DNA from: Liolophura sinensis
Taxonomy: Eukaryota; Mollusca; Polyplacophora; Chitonida; Chitonidae
DNA length: 60,000 bases
Direction: 5' to 3'
Assembly: GCF_032854445.1 (NCBI RefSeq)
Contig: NC_088301.1
Coordinates: forward strand, 55,789,187 to 55,849,186
The position numbers were made by a program, and so were the translations under genes. This document shows positions 1 through 13,514 of this stretch, piece after piece (within the stretch, counting starts at the first letter, position 1; each line of letters opens with the position of its first letter). The notes beneath the pieces were generated by a model, which searched no databases, had not been told where the DNA came from, and saw nothing but the letters and a program-made list of their open reading frames with translations.

Positions 1-209
1 CTTTCATACGATTTGGCAAAATGTTATGATATTAGTCAGACTTAAGGGAAAGGTTAAGTTACTTGCCTGGCATGTCTCTCTGTAAACTTCACATTGTAAT
101 GGTCTGATGTCTTTTTTTCAATTTTGGTCACTTTCTCCTGCTTTGTCTGTGTATACACGTTGTGTGTATTAAACTTCTGTACCTATATGTAATAGTAATT
201 GCATTTCAG

Positions 210-3200
210 CCTGGAGGAGCAGCGTAGCCGCCAGAGAGCACTTGCTCAGGACCGCCTGGCTGCCCGCAGGCAGAAGAAACAGGGCATCGCTGAGACCAGT
301 GTGATCTCAGTGGAGGACAAGCTCAGAGAGCAGAACCATGACAATCTCCTTGAGGATAGTAAAGGTGTGTTCATGTACTATTGCTCCCTGTACTTCAGAG
401 TTTCCTTTTTCAAATATGTTTGATAGCTACATGTAATTTGAGACAGTATATATTTCAGAGTTTTTCATTTCAATTTTTTTTTACCAGCATACCAACATGA
501 TATTGAAATAAAGCAGTACTGTTAAAAATTGAAAGGGAAAATTTAAAGACGCTGAATATATTGTGCTACAGTGAAGTAATCATTGATGTAGCAAAATATG
601 TAAAAGTGAGTTTTTTTATGTAATTTTTTTTATATGATTATTAATATTTTATTTTATTTACCATTTCTGTTCAAACAAAACTGTAGTAATTTAATGACAG
701 CTGAGTTTCAGTTTGAGTAAACCTGTCTCCGTTTCCATGTTTGCATGACTTGTGATTTCCATTCCAGCCACTGTTGAAGGGATCTTGCAGGCAGTAGAGA
801 CAAAACAGATGGAAGAGCGTGAAATGTTGCTCCAGTTATTACAAGCTGTGTGTGATGACGAGGCATTGAGAACAAAAGTGGAGTCACAGACACCACAAGT
901 AAATAACACATTCCTGAATATATACTGATACTTCAGATGTAATCTGTACCAGTGCTGTTTTCATTGCCAAATTGCTGGTACTGCTCTTCTTGGATGTGCA
1001 TGTTCCTTGTCTTGAATACTAGTTCTCATCGAAATTTAAAATCCCAGACACAGACTGAAGATGTATGATTGTACATAATGGAATCTGATTTTTGAAGGTT
1101 TTCACTTAAAAAAATTCCTAGTAACCCCAGGTCTGTCTTTCTAACTGAGACTTTATTTTCTTTTCTTAGGACAATGCCCATTTGTATTGCTATGAAGAAA
1201 AGCTGTCATTTTTAGGATAGTATCTCAGTCACTGTTTTTGACTGTAAATAAGCTTGAATACAAAATCTGAGAGTGGATTTATTCAGTGCTGATGATCACC
1301 ATTCAGTTTCTTTCATTGGTACATGTTCTCCTAGGATATTAGGCAGGAGTTAAAAGCTCAACAGGAAAAACGAACCAAATGGTTGATGGTGGTCCAGCAA
1401 ACTAAACCTGATGAGGATAGGATGGATGATGACAAGTACATCCACCAGGTGGCCATGAGCAGAGCTGAGCAGTTCCCATTGTGGAAAATGTCTCTGGCAT
1501 TGCTATGTGAAGGTCAGTCAAAATAAGATGAAATTGTTACTACAGTCAGAAGAAAAACCATGAATTGTTGGAGCTGTTTTTGTTTTCCTCACAGCTGTTG
1601 TGAGTCAGTAAATACAGAATTAATAGTCGGCCCAGAAAATAATAAAACATGTGCGACATTTACCTGATACCTCTTTGTTACAGATCTTGTGAGAGAGAAG
1701 CTGCAGAATTCCTCAAGTACCAAGAAGGAAGAGGTTTGGGAGGAGGTTACCCTTGACCTCTTGGCTGATCTCCAGGTGAAGCAGATCTCAGAAACTGAGG
1801 CTGTACAAGCAGCTCTCTTATCAGTACAGGTGAGTCAGACTTTTCCCAAGGATCAGAGTAAAGAGGCCAGTGCTCTCCAAACTCCCACTTCTCTGCTGTT
1901 CTAAGAACCTGTGTAGTACCATGAGATTAACTGGGAGTGAAAGTCCTTGATGGTCTAACATAAAGTGTATTGCAGACGATTACCAAGGAATTAAAAATAT
2001 GTGTTGCAAGTGGAAAAGTATTTGAATCAGTTGCCACAGGCTTATTTAATACCACTTGTGATGATGTGGCATTGTCAAAACACCAATCACACTCATGCGG
2101 TCAGAATTTAGGAGTCTATGATGCCAAAGTGATGTTTTTTTGACAAAGTGTAATAAAATTTGGAGGTGCCCTGCAGGAATGACGGTACTTGCATGTTCAG
2201 CAAGTTTGACATTCCCTGAGAAAACAGCTATAACAGAAGTGATCTGATAACGGAAAAAGCTATAATCTCAAATATCTTGCTTATTCCTGATCTTAAATAA
2301 GGATTAAATTATTTCATATTGCAAGGTCTTCAGCGAGATGACCACAGAAAAAAATTGATAACATCCAATATTATTTAAAGGTACATAAAATCATGAAAAG
2401 TAAAAGGTATATATAATTTTATAGCATTGCAAAACCACAGGGGAGTGGATAAAATGCAACCAGATATCATATATGTGTCTGAAATTATGAATATTTTCAT
2501 GGTACAGTGTCATCTTTTTAACGACCTGGGCTCAGTTTTAGGTCATCATTTCTGGAGCTGTTAAAAACGAGTGAATGACCAAACATTTTAACCCCTGGTA
2601 CATGTATGAGCAATAATTAAGAAGGTAAAACTATAATAATATGCACTGTAATTATGTAGGAGGTGCCTGTTGTCACAGCATGCTTTATGTGGAATGTTTA
2701 TATCCCATGTGTACCAGGATGAGGCAACACTCAACCGTGTGAAGCAAGCCCAGAGGAGGGCGTGTCGTGAAGGCTGGTACATCACCCTGGCTGAGGTGAT
2801 CTTCAGCGTTCTGGGCAAAGGTGAGGAGGAGACCCAGTTCCAGGAATCCCTCCAGACCGCTCGCTCCAAAGGTCAGCCTTTTATCCTTGTTGTGTGGTGA
2901 TTGTGTGGGTGTAACCGTAGACTGAAGTCAGCCATCTGATAATTTAACATAGGATGAGAATGGGGATAGAACAGCCATGGAAAAAGTTGTCCCATTCATG
3001 GATTGTCATCTACAGAGGTCATTAAGTTTGAAAATATTTGATAAAAAAAAGGTATGAAAAAAGGCATGAATTTTAGTTTTGAAATTTCTGGGGCAACACA
3101 AGTATTGTGTTGGCCATTTTGCGCTAACATTAAAAACTGATGCCCTTTCACTATCTGTTTTCTTAAAATCTTTCAAGAGCTTTTAGTTATCAGAGTGTTA

Positions 3201-6200
3201 GATGTTGCATTGTATAAAGTATCTACACTTAGGTCTTTTTATTACATGATGTGCACTGTCCTTGAAAGTCCTTGAAAAATACAATTTCATTTTCAAGTAC
3301 TTTAAAAGTCCTTAAAAAAGACAAATAATCCTGGAAACTCCTTGAAAATCTTAGTTTGTCCCGAACTGAAATATTGTCTGCTGACCGCCGAGTCTGTATA
3401 TCAGGAGCTCGCTGATAATTCTCCCATAATCAGGGCCTCCGCTGGCACTCGACATTGTCGCAAATTTAGAACAATTTTTGAAATGGCGATAAAATTTGAA
3501 AAATGCGAATGTTTTTAGCAACAGATTTATTTAGTTAAGTAAAAATACAAACGTTATACAAAATCTAGCGTAGGAGTTTTCTGGGGTTTTAGCAGATTTT
3601 CGCAATTTTTCTTATGAAAATAATCCACTTACATGTACTTTCATTTCCAACGGCCGCATCACGGCGAAACAACAACAATACCGTTGTATGGCGATTACTT
3701 GACAGAAATCTGCAAAGGGGGGTTCAGCATTGTTGCAAATTGATTTACATTAAATAAAGCTTGAAATCATTCTTGTTAAATAGCGAATGAGAATCATGGC
3801 ATTTTGGGGGATGCCTTTCATCGCCAATTGTAAAAAAAAAAAAAAAAAAAATATCAAGGGAAATAACTCAAGGTAGAGTTACACCTGTAAATGAAGTTAT
3901 CTCCCATGAAAAATTTAAACTTTTCCACTTATAAACTATTTTTTTGGATCCGAAGTGAATTAGATGTTTCAGAATATGTGCCGTTACATAAATGTGTATG
4001 CTGTCTGGTTTTCTCCTGTCCGACCGTGTTACTCCAATGTACTGATCATAATGTTGCATTTAAATAAACTGAATTTACAAATTAATTTCGTAACAAATTT
4101 TTATAATAGAGAAAATTTCTTTTTTTAAACTTTTGATAAACTCCAGATATAGCTGGAAGAGACCAAACTGATTCTAGCAGATACACCAGGGCAGAAAAGA
4201 ATGAATACAGAAGGAGACCTACAAGAATCATGGCCGCCAAGGAAGGATGGTTAAAGAAAAATAGTATTTACTACAAAATCTGATGAATGGCTAAAGTGAT
4301 AGGCTTAAAACAATACTGACCCAGAGGAAGCCCTGCATAGTGATATATGGTGAATATGATATATTTACTGCGCCAGTGCCGGGTCAAAGAATGTGTCACA
4401 TTGCAAGATATTTATTACAAAAGCAAGCGTACTATTCAATATACATGCATGCAAATTAAAGCATCTATAATTCAGACTTAAAATATAGTCTATAATTTGT
4501 ACCATAGTGTGTTTAAACTAGTCATGAAAATGTCAAAAAAACTCCTGGAAAACTCCTTGAATTTCATTTTCATATACCTGTACGAACCCTGTATTATTAT
4601 TATTGATAGTAGCAGTAGTAGTATTATATTTAAGTACATTTCCTCTATTATACTTGAGATTAAAAGATCTGTGAAATGCTTGGTCCTATTTAAGAAATAA
4701 TGGCTTCATTGACTGTGTATACGGTGTGATAACTTCGGTTATAAAAGAATTGTCCCTTGTTTTTGGACATTTTCATATGTTAAGATGACGTGTGCAGTAC
4801 CAGCCTACAGTACCCTCCAATTAATATCTCTGGTCAGAACAGCCCTGTTGAATGCTATGGTGTTACCCTTCTACAATAGTGGTTCAGTAGTGTGAGAAAA
4901 TTCACCGCATATATATATATTTGCAGTCAATGTAGTACAGATTTGACAAATGTGAATTCTTAATGCCTGGTATGGAGTCAGGATGTGACATAAGATATAA
5001 AAGAATGGGATGTAAAAATAGGCTTTAAACTACAAATTTGCCCTAAGCCCAGTCTGGAAAGTAAATACTGTCAACCTGGCAGTCAGTCTGGAAAGTAAAT
5101 ACTGTTAACAGTGACAGCTGCCAAAATATCTTTGTTGAGGAAGAGACTGGATTGTGGACGCTAAGTTGGTCCTGTATTTCCGAATGTTCCCAACCATTGA
5201 CTAAAAAATATGCATAAAATAGAGGGGTTATTAAGAAATACCAATATTTTTTTGGCATACCTTTTCATTTTTCTTAAACCATACTTTTCATTTAATAGTA
5301 CCTTTTCATGTATCCTCTAATCAACATGTTTATAATTTTGACAAATTTAAACGTCCCTTGAAAAAGGGTTTAAGAAAACTATCCAAGATTTTGACAGTTT
5401 TAAAGGTGACCAAACATTCAGGTCATGAAAGTCACAACTATGTTTTAATAAGTTCTTGATTTCCAGACCAATTTACTTTCTAATGGAACATTTGACCATC
5501 ACAGTTTTGTTTTCCCATTCCAGCCGAAGCAGAAGGACTGAGTACAGAAGAAACTGAATCTATTCTTAAAAACCTCCGAGCTCAACATGAAGCTCAGATT
5601 CAAGTAAGTTTAGAAAAATCAATCTGTCATTTTGTGAATGAGATATCTATTTTCAGTATAAATTTTGCATCTATATCCATCCATGGTGTGTAAAAGTTCG
5701 TAGAGCTGAGATCGACAGTATAGCTATACTAATACAGACATGTGTAGCATATGTGGTGCCATAAAATCTGCTCTCTTCATAAGGATCTAATCTTTAAATC
5801 CTTCTTGGGATCAAAGTGGTTGGTGTGCCAGNNNNNNNNNNNNNNNNNNNNNNNNNNNNNNNNNNNNNNNNNNNNNNNNNNNNNNNNNNNNNNNNNNNNN
5901 NNNNNNNNNNNNNNNNNNNNNNNNNNNNNNNNNNNNNNNNNNNNNNNNNNNNNNNNNNNNNNNNNNNNNNNNNNNNNNNNNNNNNNNNNNNNNNNNNNNN
6001 NNNNNNNNNNNNNNNNNNNNNNNNNNNNNNNGGGTCATTGATTTCGCACGGGCTCTGCACAGTTTCCTCCCATCATAGTGCTGTCCATCGCCGTATGAAT
6101 GAAATATCCTTGAGTCTGGCATAAATCACCAATCAAATAAATAAATAAATAAATTAAATGTTTTTAATATGCATGAAAGTGTTTAAGGTAAAAATCCACT

Positions 6201-9200
6201 CGCAGAACCACATGAAGGCCTTAAATGATAATTTTGATGCCAACACTAAAGTTTTCTTTAATTAATAAGAAATTAATCCAACTTCATGAGAAAAACGTGA
6301 ATCAATCAATTGAAATCTAGCAAACATTGTCACGTGAAAAGAAAAAACTTATGTGAAATACAATAAGCCTCCATCTTAATTAATACTGTTAATGTGTGTT
6401 AGAAATAAATATAATAGATGTTTGTCAAGTGTGTCTTTAAAATTTAGAGAGAATAATCCCTCAACAAATTATGTGGGCATACTTTCAACATATTATTGTG
6501 TATTTCAAAACAAAAGTGAAGCCACTCTGACTTGTAACAACTGGCCAAATTTTTAAGGACCATATGCATATTAGAAGCCAGAGTTCATCTGCTGACTTTT
6601 TTCGTCTTGGAACCATCAGAGAACAAACAGTGTTCGGATTGACCAGGAGAGGCAGCTGCAGGAAAAACTTGCCCTGAGGCGTCGTAAGAAGTCATTCCAG
6701 GAGGACACAGAAGACGCAGCCCTTAATGTCCTGTTGATGTCAGGGGCACAGGCAGAAGTGGTGCAGGATTTGACTCGCTCAGAGAAGCTCCGGCAGAACA
6801 GTCTGGTGAGACCCCCAAGGATCCCCAAGGGCCTATTCATTAGTGTACTAGGGCAGCACAATTGTACATGGGAAGGTCTGGCATCAACCTCCAGATGGTC
6901 ATTCATTTTGCTGGCCTATATTTAAGTGAAATATTCTTGGGTACGGAGTGAAACTCCAAGAAAATAAATAAAAAAATACAGATACTAAACTGTGTGACAT
7001 TGTCTGTATACTTATTTCTACCTCAAGTGCATTAGCTGTACTTGAGGTGCTCTGTTGCTGAATTCACCGATAAACACAATTTCAGACTGTCCAGACTTAA
7101 TGAAGTTGTTACTAAATTCTCTAGGAAATATGTAAAGTGATGAAAAATAAGATCAATAAGTGTGAAATATGTGTTATATATCCAAAACTTGTAAATTGGG
7201 TAAACCATTGTACAGGTAAACCTGGCTTAAAATTGTTTATGCATAAAAAAATAAGAGAGATGCTTTAAAAAGACATATTAAACAGTGTATGAATGTGCAT
7301 AAATAAAAAATAAAACATTTTAAAATTTGCAAATTTGTTTGATGAAGGACCTTTGCAGTGATGAGATGAGAAGAGTAGTGGACATTAAACTGGCAGCTGG
7401 GAATTGCATCATATTGTTTTAAAAACTAGACATTTGATTCTTCATTTTTGAGGAATTCATTCTTTTCATTTTCAAAATCTTCCCTATGTCTGTCTCGTCA
7501 CTGAAGGACACTCTCCAAAGGAGTGTTTGAACTTTTGTTATAAATTTTAGCTGACTAAATAGCACATTTACTTACAGTTGCTTTGACTTTCAGATGCAAG
7601 AACGTCTTGCTGAAAGACGAGCTGCAAGGAAAAGGGCAGCAGAACAGAACAGTGGGGAGGAGGATTCCAGGCCAAGTACCCAAGACTCAAATGTGAGTTG
7701 TATATTATGCTTTTATTTAGGTTTTTACTCCTCAGAGAGTTTTAACATCCAATCTTTGCTGCTGAGGCTTTACATGGCAATTGGTACCATGCTTTTATGA
7801 ATAGCATATTGTAAAATGTAAAAATATATTTTTTGCTTTATGTGAAATGAATTTAAATTACCATGAGCATAATTCCAGATGCCTATTTAGCAACCACATG
7901 TATACCTGAAGATGCCTAGCTACATGTAGGTACTAAATGGGTAATTTAAATGCTGAAATCATAATATGTTGCCCACCTTTGCAGCAATCCAGCATACATC
8001 GTCTGAGGGGAAGGGTTAGTGTAGAAGTGACGGATGACCAGAAACATGCCACTTATTCACAACTGGTCAGACAACAGTCCAATCTCTACCGCAAGATCAG
8101 TGAACAACAGACTCGGCAGGAAGAGATGGTAAGGGCATCAGCATTGCATTTTTCTTATCAAAGTTCATGTTATATTCAGAAATGTGTACATTTATAAATA
8201 GCTTTAGGTTAGAGATAAAATGCTACATCAGTAGAATGGAGTCTCTTTGCCACATGATGTCACTGTTCTACCATATGGTATTTCTTATCTCATCACATTC
8301 TAACCAGTCAATTTTAAAGAAAAAGACAACCAAAGGATTTCCTCTGTATTTTACAACATTTTTTTTTTTTGGCTTGTTGTAGAAAATGGTATCTTCATAA
8401 AACAAGTCAGCAGAAAAGATTGACAAAAAATGTGTCAGTGTTAAATCAAGATTTCAGTGCCACTAGTGCTGTAAAATCAGGATAATTTTATTTCACCTCG
8501 TTTTGTCACTAGCTTCAAAGACGTTTGGAACAAATTAGTAGCAGACGTGAAGAAGAGGCAGCTGCACTTTTCTCTCTTGGAGAGCGCCAGAAGACAGTCC
8601 TGAAGAAGTCAAAACAGGTAACATATCTACCTATCATAAGCACATGTATGTATCTTAACTATAACTGGTCTTTGCTTTGAAAGAATGATATATATTGCTT
8701 GTCAGTTATGAAGTATTGACATGTATCATGGAGCTTACATTTCAGTCGCTAGGACATATGAGTTGTGAGTTCAAACCTGGCCATGGACAGAGAATTCCCT
8801 CCCTGTCATTTCTTGTGGGACCTTGATGACATTAAGCCTCGAACAACACTCATGTGGCTGTTTGTCTTCCACCAAATGATATGCATATCTCTATGGTACA
8901 TGTGAGAAAGTTGTCTGTAACTTGCCAAAGGTTTTTGGTTTACAGAGGGCACTCTGGTTTCCTCCGCTCATAAATTTCACCGCCATCATAAAACTCCTGA
9001 ACATTGCTCTAAGTAAAAATAAATAAAGTAACTGTTGTATCTTGTAGGATGAGCGAGAGCGGCAAGTTTCGCGTGTGCAAGAGAGGGTTGCCCGGGTGCG
9101 CTATGAACGCACCATGACAAAGAGAGACCGCTCCCGCAGCCCACTAACGCGTAGCTTTGACCAAATAAAGGAGGACGAAGCAGAAAATGCTTCAAAACAT

Positions 9201-11275
9201 AATCAAATGAATCTGATGGCTCAGGACATGGAGAGCAAGTTTAAAGAGCTGAACCCCACAGAGGTAAAGTAACAGTCCTGTTCATCTGTAAGGGGCAAAT
9301 TGTTATCAGAATTACAGAGAACAATGACATAAACTAAAGTAACATTGCTTGTTTTAAGAATACCAGTATCGTTTACTTGTGGGTATTTTGAATTTTGCTG
9401 TAATAATAAGGTGCAAAGTGAACTTAGATTGCCCTATGCTCTGAACTGTTGACTTAGTGGCCCGATGTTGTTGACTGTTGACTTGGTTTTCCAACATGCT
9501 GTAAACTGTTGACTTGGTTCCCCTATGCTGTAAACAGTTGACTTGGCTTTTCAAGTTGTAAGCAGTTGACTTGGGTCCCTCTATTTTCGTGAGCTGTTCA
9601 CTTGTTTCCCCTAAGCTGTAGTCTATTAACTTGGGTCCCATAATATTGTAAACTGTTGACTTGGTTCTCCCTGTGTTGTAAGGTGTATGCTGTTGGCTTG
9701 ATTCCGCTATGTTGTGAACTGTTGACTTGGTTTTTGCTATATAGTAATCTGTTGACATAGTTCCCCTTGTGTTGTCAGCTGTTGACTTGTTTCTCCCACA
9801 TGTGGTAAACTGTTTACTTGGTTCTCCCTATGCTGTGAGCTGTTGACTTTTTTCCCCATGTTGTAAACTGTTGACTTGGTTCTCCCTATGCTGTAAACTG
9901 TTGACTTTTTTCCCCCATGTTGTAAACTGTTGACTTGGATCCCCTATGCTGTAAACTATTGACTTGGTCTCCCACATGCTGTAAGCTATTGGCTTGGTTC
10001 TCCCACATGCTGTAAACTGTTGACTTGGTTCTCCCACAAGCTGTAAACTGTTGACTTGGTTCTCCCTATGCTGTAAGCTGTTGGCTCCCCCCCCCCCCCC
10101 CCCATGTTGTAAACTGTTGACTTGGATCCCCTATGCTGTAAACTATTGACTTGGTCTCCCACATACTGTAAGCTGTTGGCTTGGTTCTCCCACATGCTGT
10201 AAACTGTTGGCTTGCTTCTTCCACATGCTGTAAACTGTTGGCTTGGTTTTTCCACATGCTGTAAACTGTTGACTGTTGTAATCTGTTGACTTTGTCTCCC
10301 ATATGCCTTAAGCTGTTGACTTGGTTCTCCCTATGCTGTAAGCTGTAGACTAGGTTCCCTTCTGTTGTAAACTGTTGACTTCGTTCTCCCTATGCTGTAA
10401 ACTGTTGATTTGGTTCTTTCTATGCTGTTAACTGTTGACTTGGTTCTACCTATGCTGTAAGCTGTTGACTTTTTCCCCTGTGTTGTAAACTGTTGACTTC
10501 ATTCTCCCTATGCTGTGAACTGTTGACTTGGTCTCTCATATGTGTTGTTAGCTGATGACTTGTTTCTCCCACATGTGGTAAACTGTTAACTTGGTTCTTC
10601 CTATGTTGCTGTTAACTTGGTTCCCCCTCTTGCTAACTGTTGACTCTGACTCAATATTTTGTAAACACAATATTTGTATATTTTGTGAATACAAATGGGT
10701 TTATTTGTAAACCAGAAGAAGGATAGAGTACATTCAACACTTTAATTGGTAATCTCTGTGCTTAGATAAAGCGTAATGTAAGAGAAGAGGCCAACTACTG
10801 ATTGGTTTAGCATGCTATCTTAGGCGTGGCATTCAAACTATGAATATATGACACGGAAACATAAGCCTACGACAGACTTTTTTTTGTTGGCATGAGAAGG
10901 TCTGGCAACAACCTGTGGATGGTCGTGAGTTTCACCCTTGCTCTTCGTGGTTTACTCCCACCATGATGCTGGACGCCGTCATACAAATAAAGGAATAAAT
11001 TTTTGTTGGTATCACTTGAATTATGAAATGAGTATTCTGTAATCCAGGGAAACAATTGCTGCTGTGACTGTCATACAGTAAGCTCTTGTCACATTTGTTT
11101 TTTCACTCAGTTCATCTTACCTGCTCATGTAATAAGCATAAAATTGTCTTGATTTCAGACTTCAGATAGGTTTAATGAAGGGCTGATGACAGACCAGAGC
11201 CGTTTGGATAAAATGAAGCAAAGACGGGCACAGAAAAAGGAGAAACGCCTTACCTTTGCATCTACGAATGAGTAA
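210..11275 (+). CDS. Unidentified coiled-coil protein, 3' part of a multi-exon gene
   Basis: Twelve exons join in phase with AG/GT borders: 210-364, 768-898, 1335-1512, 1684-1829, 2718-2871, 5524-5603, 6620-6805, 7594-7692, 7985-8128, 8513-8617, 9048-9263 and 11159-11275 (TAA at 11273). The visible part is about 569 residues and begins inside a codon, so the N-terminus lies upstream of the window. The protein is rich in Glu, Gln, Arg and Lys with long predicted helices, for example LEEQRSRQRALAQDRLAAR near the start, and a basic tail ending RLTFASTNE. A short Ser/Arg stretch (RDRSRSPLTRS) lies in exon 11. I see no transmembrane segment or catalytic motif. A cytoskeletal or ciliary coiled-coil protein (an EVC2/limbin-like protein is one possibility) would fit, but I do not recognise the family. 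The exon chain is well supported; the function is not. Confidence 0.8.
3255..3365. repeat. Dispersed repeat with 'tccttgaaa' subrepeats
   Basis: The stretch repeats variants of TCCTTGAAA several times. A related piece with the same CTCCTTGAA motifs occurs at 4536-4592 in the same intron and ends TGTACGAACCCTG. This motif set looks like the subterminal/terminal part of a dispersed DNA transposon family. I have not identified the family. Confidence 0.4.
4536..4592. repeat. Terminal-like fragment of the 'ccttgaa' dispersed repeat
   Basis: Contains CTCCTGGAAAACTCCTTGAA and finishes with TGTACGAACCCTG, which has the look of a DNA transposon end. It lies in the same orientation as the related stretch at 3255-3365. 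Between them (3366-4535) I see no coding sequence, so this may be a non-autonomous element of about 1.3 kb. Confidence 0.4.
5832..6031. other. Assembly gap (200 N)
   Basis: Exactly 200 N characters lie inside the intron between exons 5524-5603 and 6620-6805 of the coiled-coil gene. Two hundred may be a placeholder length. The right edge falls inside a SINE, so a repeat probably broke the assembly. The flanking exons join in phase, so no missing exon is required. Confidence 0.98.
6032..6156 (+). mobile_element. SINE, 3' part (5' part lost in the gap)
   Basis: Matches the 3' domain of the full SINE at 28992-29259: GGGCTCTGC, the TTTCCTCCCA motif, GCCGT..ATGAATGAAATAT, CTTGAGT, then CACCAATC and an (AAAT)n tail. 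The 5' portion runs into the N gap. Confidence 0.85.
6866..6985 (+). mobile_element. Degenerate SINE 3' fragment
   Basis: Contains ACATGGGAAGGTCTGGCATC, then AAGTGAAATATTCTTGGGTAC and an A-rich AAATAAATAAA tail, as in the other SINE copies. It starts about 60 bp after the 6620-6805 exon. Confidence 0.7.
8728..9028 (+). mobile_element. Probable old tRNA-derived SINE
   Basis: A B-box-like GTGAGTTCAAACCTGG at about 8765 is followed, after a unique middle part, by GGTTTCCTCCGCTC, CACCGCCATCAT and an AAATAAATAAAG tail. The 3' part resembles the other SINEs weakly; the middle does not. It may be a separate subfamily. Confidence 0.45.
9432..10645. repeat. 30-bp minisatellite in the last intron of the coiled-coil gene
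   Basis: About 39 diverged tandem copies of a ~30-bp unit of the form CTGTAAACTGTTGACTTGGT plus TCTCCCTATG. Variants at the 3' part of the unit (CTCCCTATG, TCCCACATG, CCCCATGTTG) recur in blocks, showing duplication of multi-unit segments. A run of 17 C lies at 10087-10103. Long ORFs here arise because 30 is a multiple of three; they are not genes. Confidence 0.95.
10889..11002 (+). mobile_element. SINE 3' fragment
   Basis: Reads GAGAAGGTCTGGCAACAACC, GGATGGTCGTGAGTTTC, the TACTCCCACCATGATGCTGG motif and GCCGTCATA, then an A-rich tail. This is the 3' half of the same SINE family; the tRNA-like head is absent. Confidence 0.75.
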
Positions 11276-11489
11276 TATAGACTAGGCTCTTTAAAGTGAT
11301 TAGCTTTATTATGGTAATGTTGCCATAAAATGTTGTTTCACGTATATCAATTATTTATATTCCAGCCAATTTACATATTGTGTACTATAATGCAATGGCA
11401 AAATGCTTTAAGCAATGTTCACACAGCAGTTTTATATTTTTATAATGTAAAATGTATTTTTGAAATTTGTGTATTTTTACACTTTACAA

Positions 11490-11495
11490 ATTAAA
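11490..11495 (+). terminator. Probable polyadenylation signal ATTAAA
   Basis: ATTAAA lies 215 nt after the stop codon of the coiled-coil gene, in AT-rich sequence and followed by a T-rich stretch. It is the first good candidate signal after the stop. Cleavage is not proven. Confidence 0.4.
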
Positions 11496-13510
11496 ATATA
11501 AGTTTATTTTAATATTTGCAATATGTACTACTTTCTGTTTTGTTCATCATTTTTGAAACCAAATACCAAATATGTTGAGCAATTATTTTGTTAATGGGTT
11601 TAAAAGTATTTATTTCTAAAATTCCACCCATTTTTTGTCTGTTATGCAGTTTATACTGACTTATTTGTAGTTTATATGTTGCTAAACAGGTTATACTAAC
11701 CTAGTTCATACCATTTCATTGTAATAACATATGTCTGATGTTATGTCTTGTTTGACTGATTTTTCTTCTTGTTCAACCATGTGTTTTAACAATATTCAAC
11801 CAAGTAAGTACCGTAAAGCACCATATAAGCAATCTTATGGTTTCCACACATTAGGTATTACTTGTTTTCAGTAATATCAAATAATATGACTGCATACAAG
11901 TGTTTTTGTTTCTCTCATGCTTTTCATTTATTTTCATTCCTACTCAGGAAATGCCTGACTATTATAAATTACATGTGATACAAGTGGTATTAACATTGAA
12001 ATGACAATAGAAAAATCCAAAAAAGAAAAATACCAAATTGTAAATCAACATTTTTATTTTGTCCATTGTTGTTTTTTTGTGTTTTTTTTAAATCAATTTT
12101 AAGGCTTTCAATTTGTGTGTATTAACAGGAAAAATTAAAAGGATGTTCCAAGTTTTGATTTTTATATCTTTGAAAACAAGATTCATTCTGTCCATCAAAC
12201 AAAAAATTAAATTGGTGTGTCCTAACTGCAATGTACATGTTCTACTACATGTTGTAGTACTTTGGCATTCTAGTGATAATAGGTAAAACTGTAGGTAATA
12301 GGCTTACTGCAAACTGTGCATATTTAACATAAAATAAGTGATTGTCATGGTGGGCAAAAGAAAAGAATTACAAAATTAACACAGTATTAAAGTTGTCACC
12401 ATGAAAATGTATGTACTGAAATATTGATGTATTATAGGCCTTTTGGTTTTATAGATTTTAGCCAGGGTAAGTTGTGTAAACTGTTCACTAGATAACCACT
12501 GATCCATATCTACCAGTTGGCTGTTTACTTCAGCTCCATGGGTTTTCCTCTGTGTTCAACTTAGCTTCTTTGTGGACTCAGCACATACAGAAACCAGGTT
12601 TACAAATCAATGCCAGGCATTTATGGCTAGCACACTATCACGGCTGTTATTGTTAAAGGATTGTCAACTGTCTAATGTATGCAGCTCAAGTGAGTGAAAA
12701 GCTTGACCAATTAATATCCTCCTACACTATTCACCTTGGGGTGAATTCCATTAATGGATAAAGTACATTGTATATCTGTCTGAATTCTACCTTTCTCCTA
12801 GGAAGCAGGCTGTGTTATCCAAAACTTAATGAACAAAAAAGCATAAATGACCTCATAAAACAGATGTGATCTTTCAAAGACCCATATTTCTAGCTTGCAC
12901 ATTTACGTGTAGATTCTAGGTAGCCATTCTTAAGATGTTTTTTGTTTGAACCTTATGCTGCCAAAGGCAGCATAAGGTTCCTTTGCTGTCATACCAACCC
13001 TTATTGATAATCATGTATATGTATATAAATACAGTTTACTCATACACAAATCAGCCCTTTACACAGTGTCCTTATTTAGTAATAATGCTGTTAATTTTCT
13101 AGTCTAAGTAGATGTAAAATAGCTTACTATTTGCGAAAATTATGAAAAAAAAAAGCATGTGTGTCTTATAACATTGATGTTGCAGGTTGTCTGTAGTTTG
13201 AGAGAAACAAACACTGCACAGTGGTCAAGTCGTGCTGTCAAATTTAGATGTGTGTTTTGCAGATTATCCTTTGATCCTGCATTGTCTTATTCAAAGAGGA
13301 TTTATTTGTAGCTAATAAGTGTAAAGTGACAGGTACTTTCTACTGTTCAGTCAGACATAATGTAAACAACCCCTCTGAGAAACATGATCATATGATAAAG
13401 TAAGGGCTGAGTCATTCTTGGTTTAACAGTGTATACTGAGAAAAAGTTCGAGTATTATTCATGACTGTTGAAATTATGATAGGTTATAGTAAAGCACAAA
13501 TGATGTCAGC
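11496..13510. other. Intergenic, no gene seen
   Basis: AT-rich sequence after the coiled-coil gene. I see no exon-like ORF, tRNA or clear repeat. A short inverted repeat, ACCTTATGCTGCC then GGCAGCATAAGGT, lies at 12951-12979. Confidence 0.5.
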
Positions 13511-13514
13511 TTCT

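Noticed and set aside
5751-6124. ORFs spanning the N gap
   Set aside because: They consist almost entirely of unknown residues.
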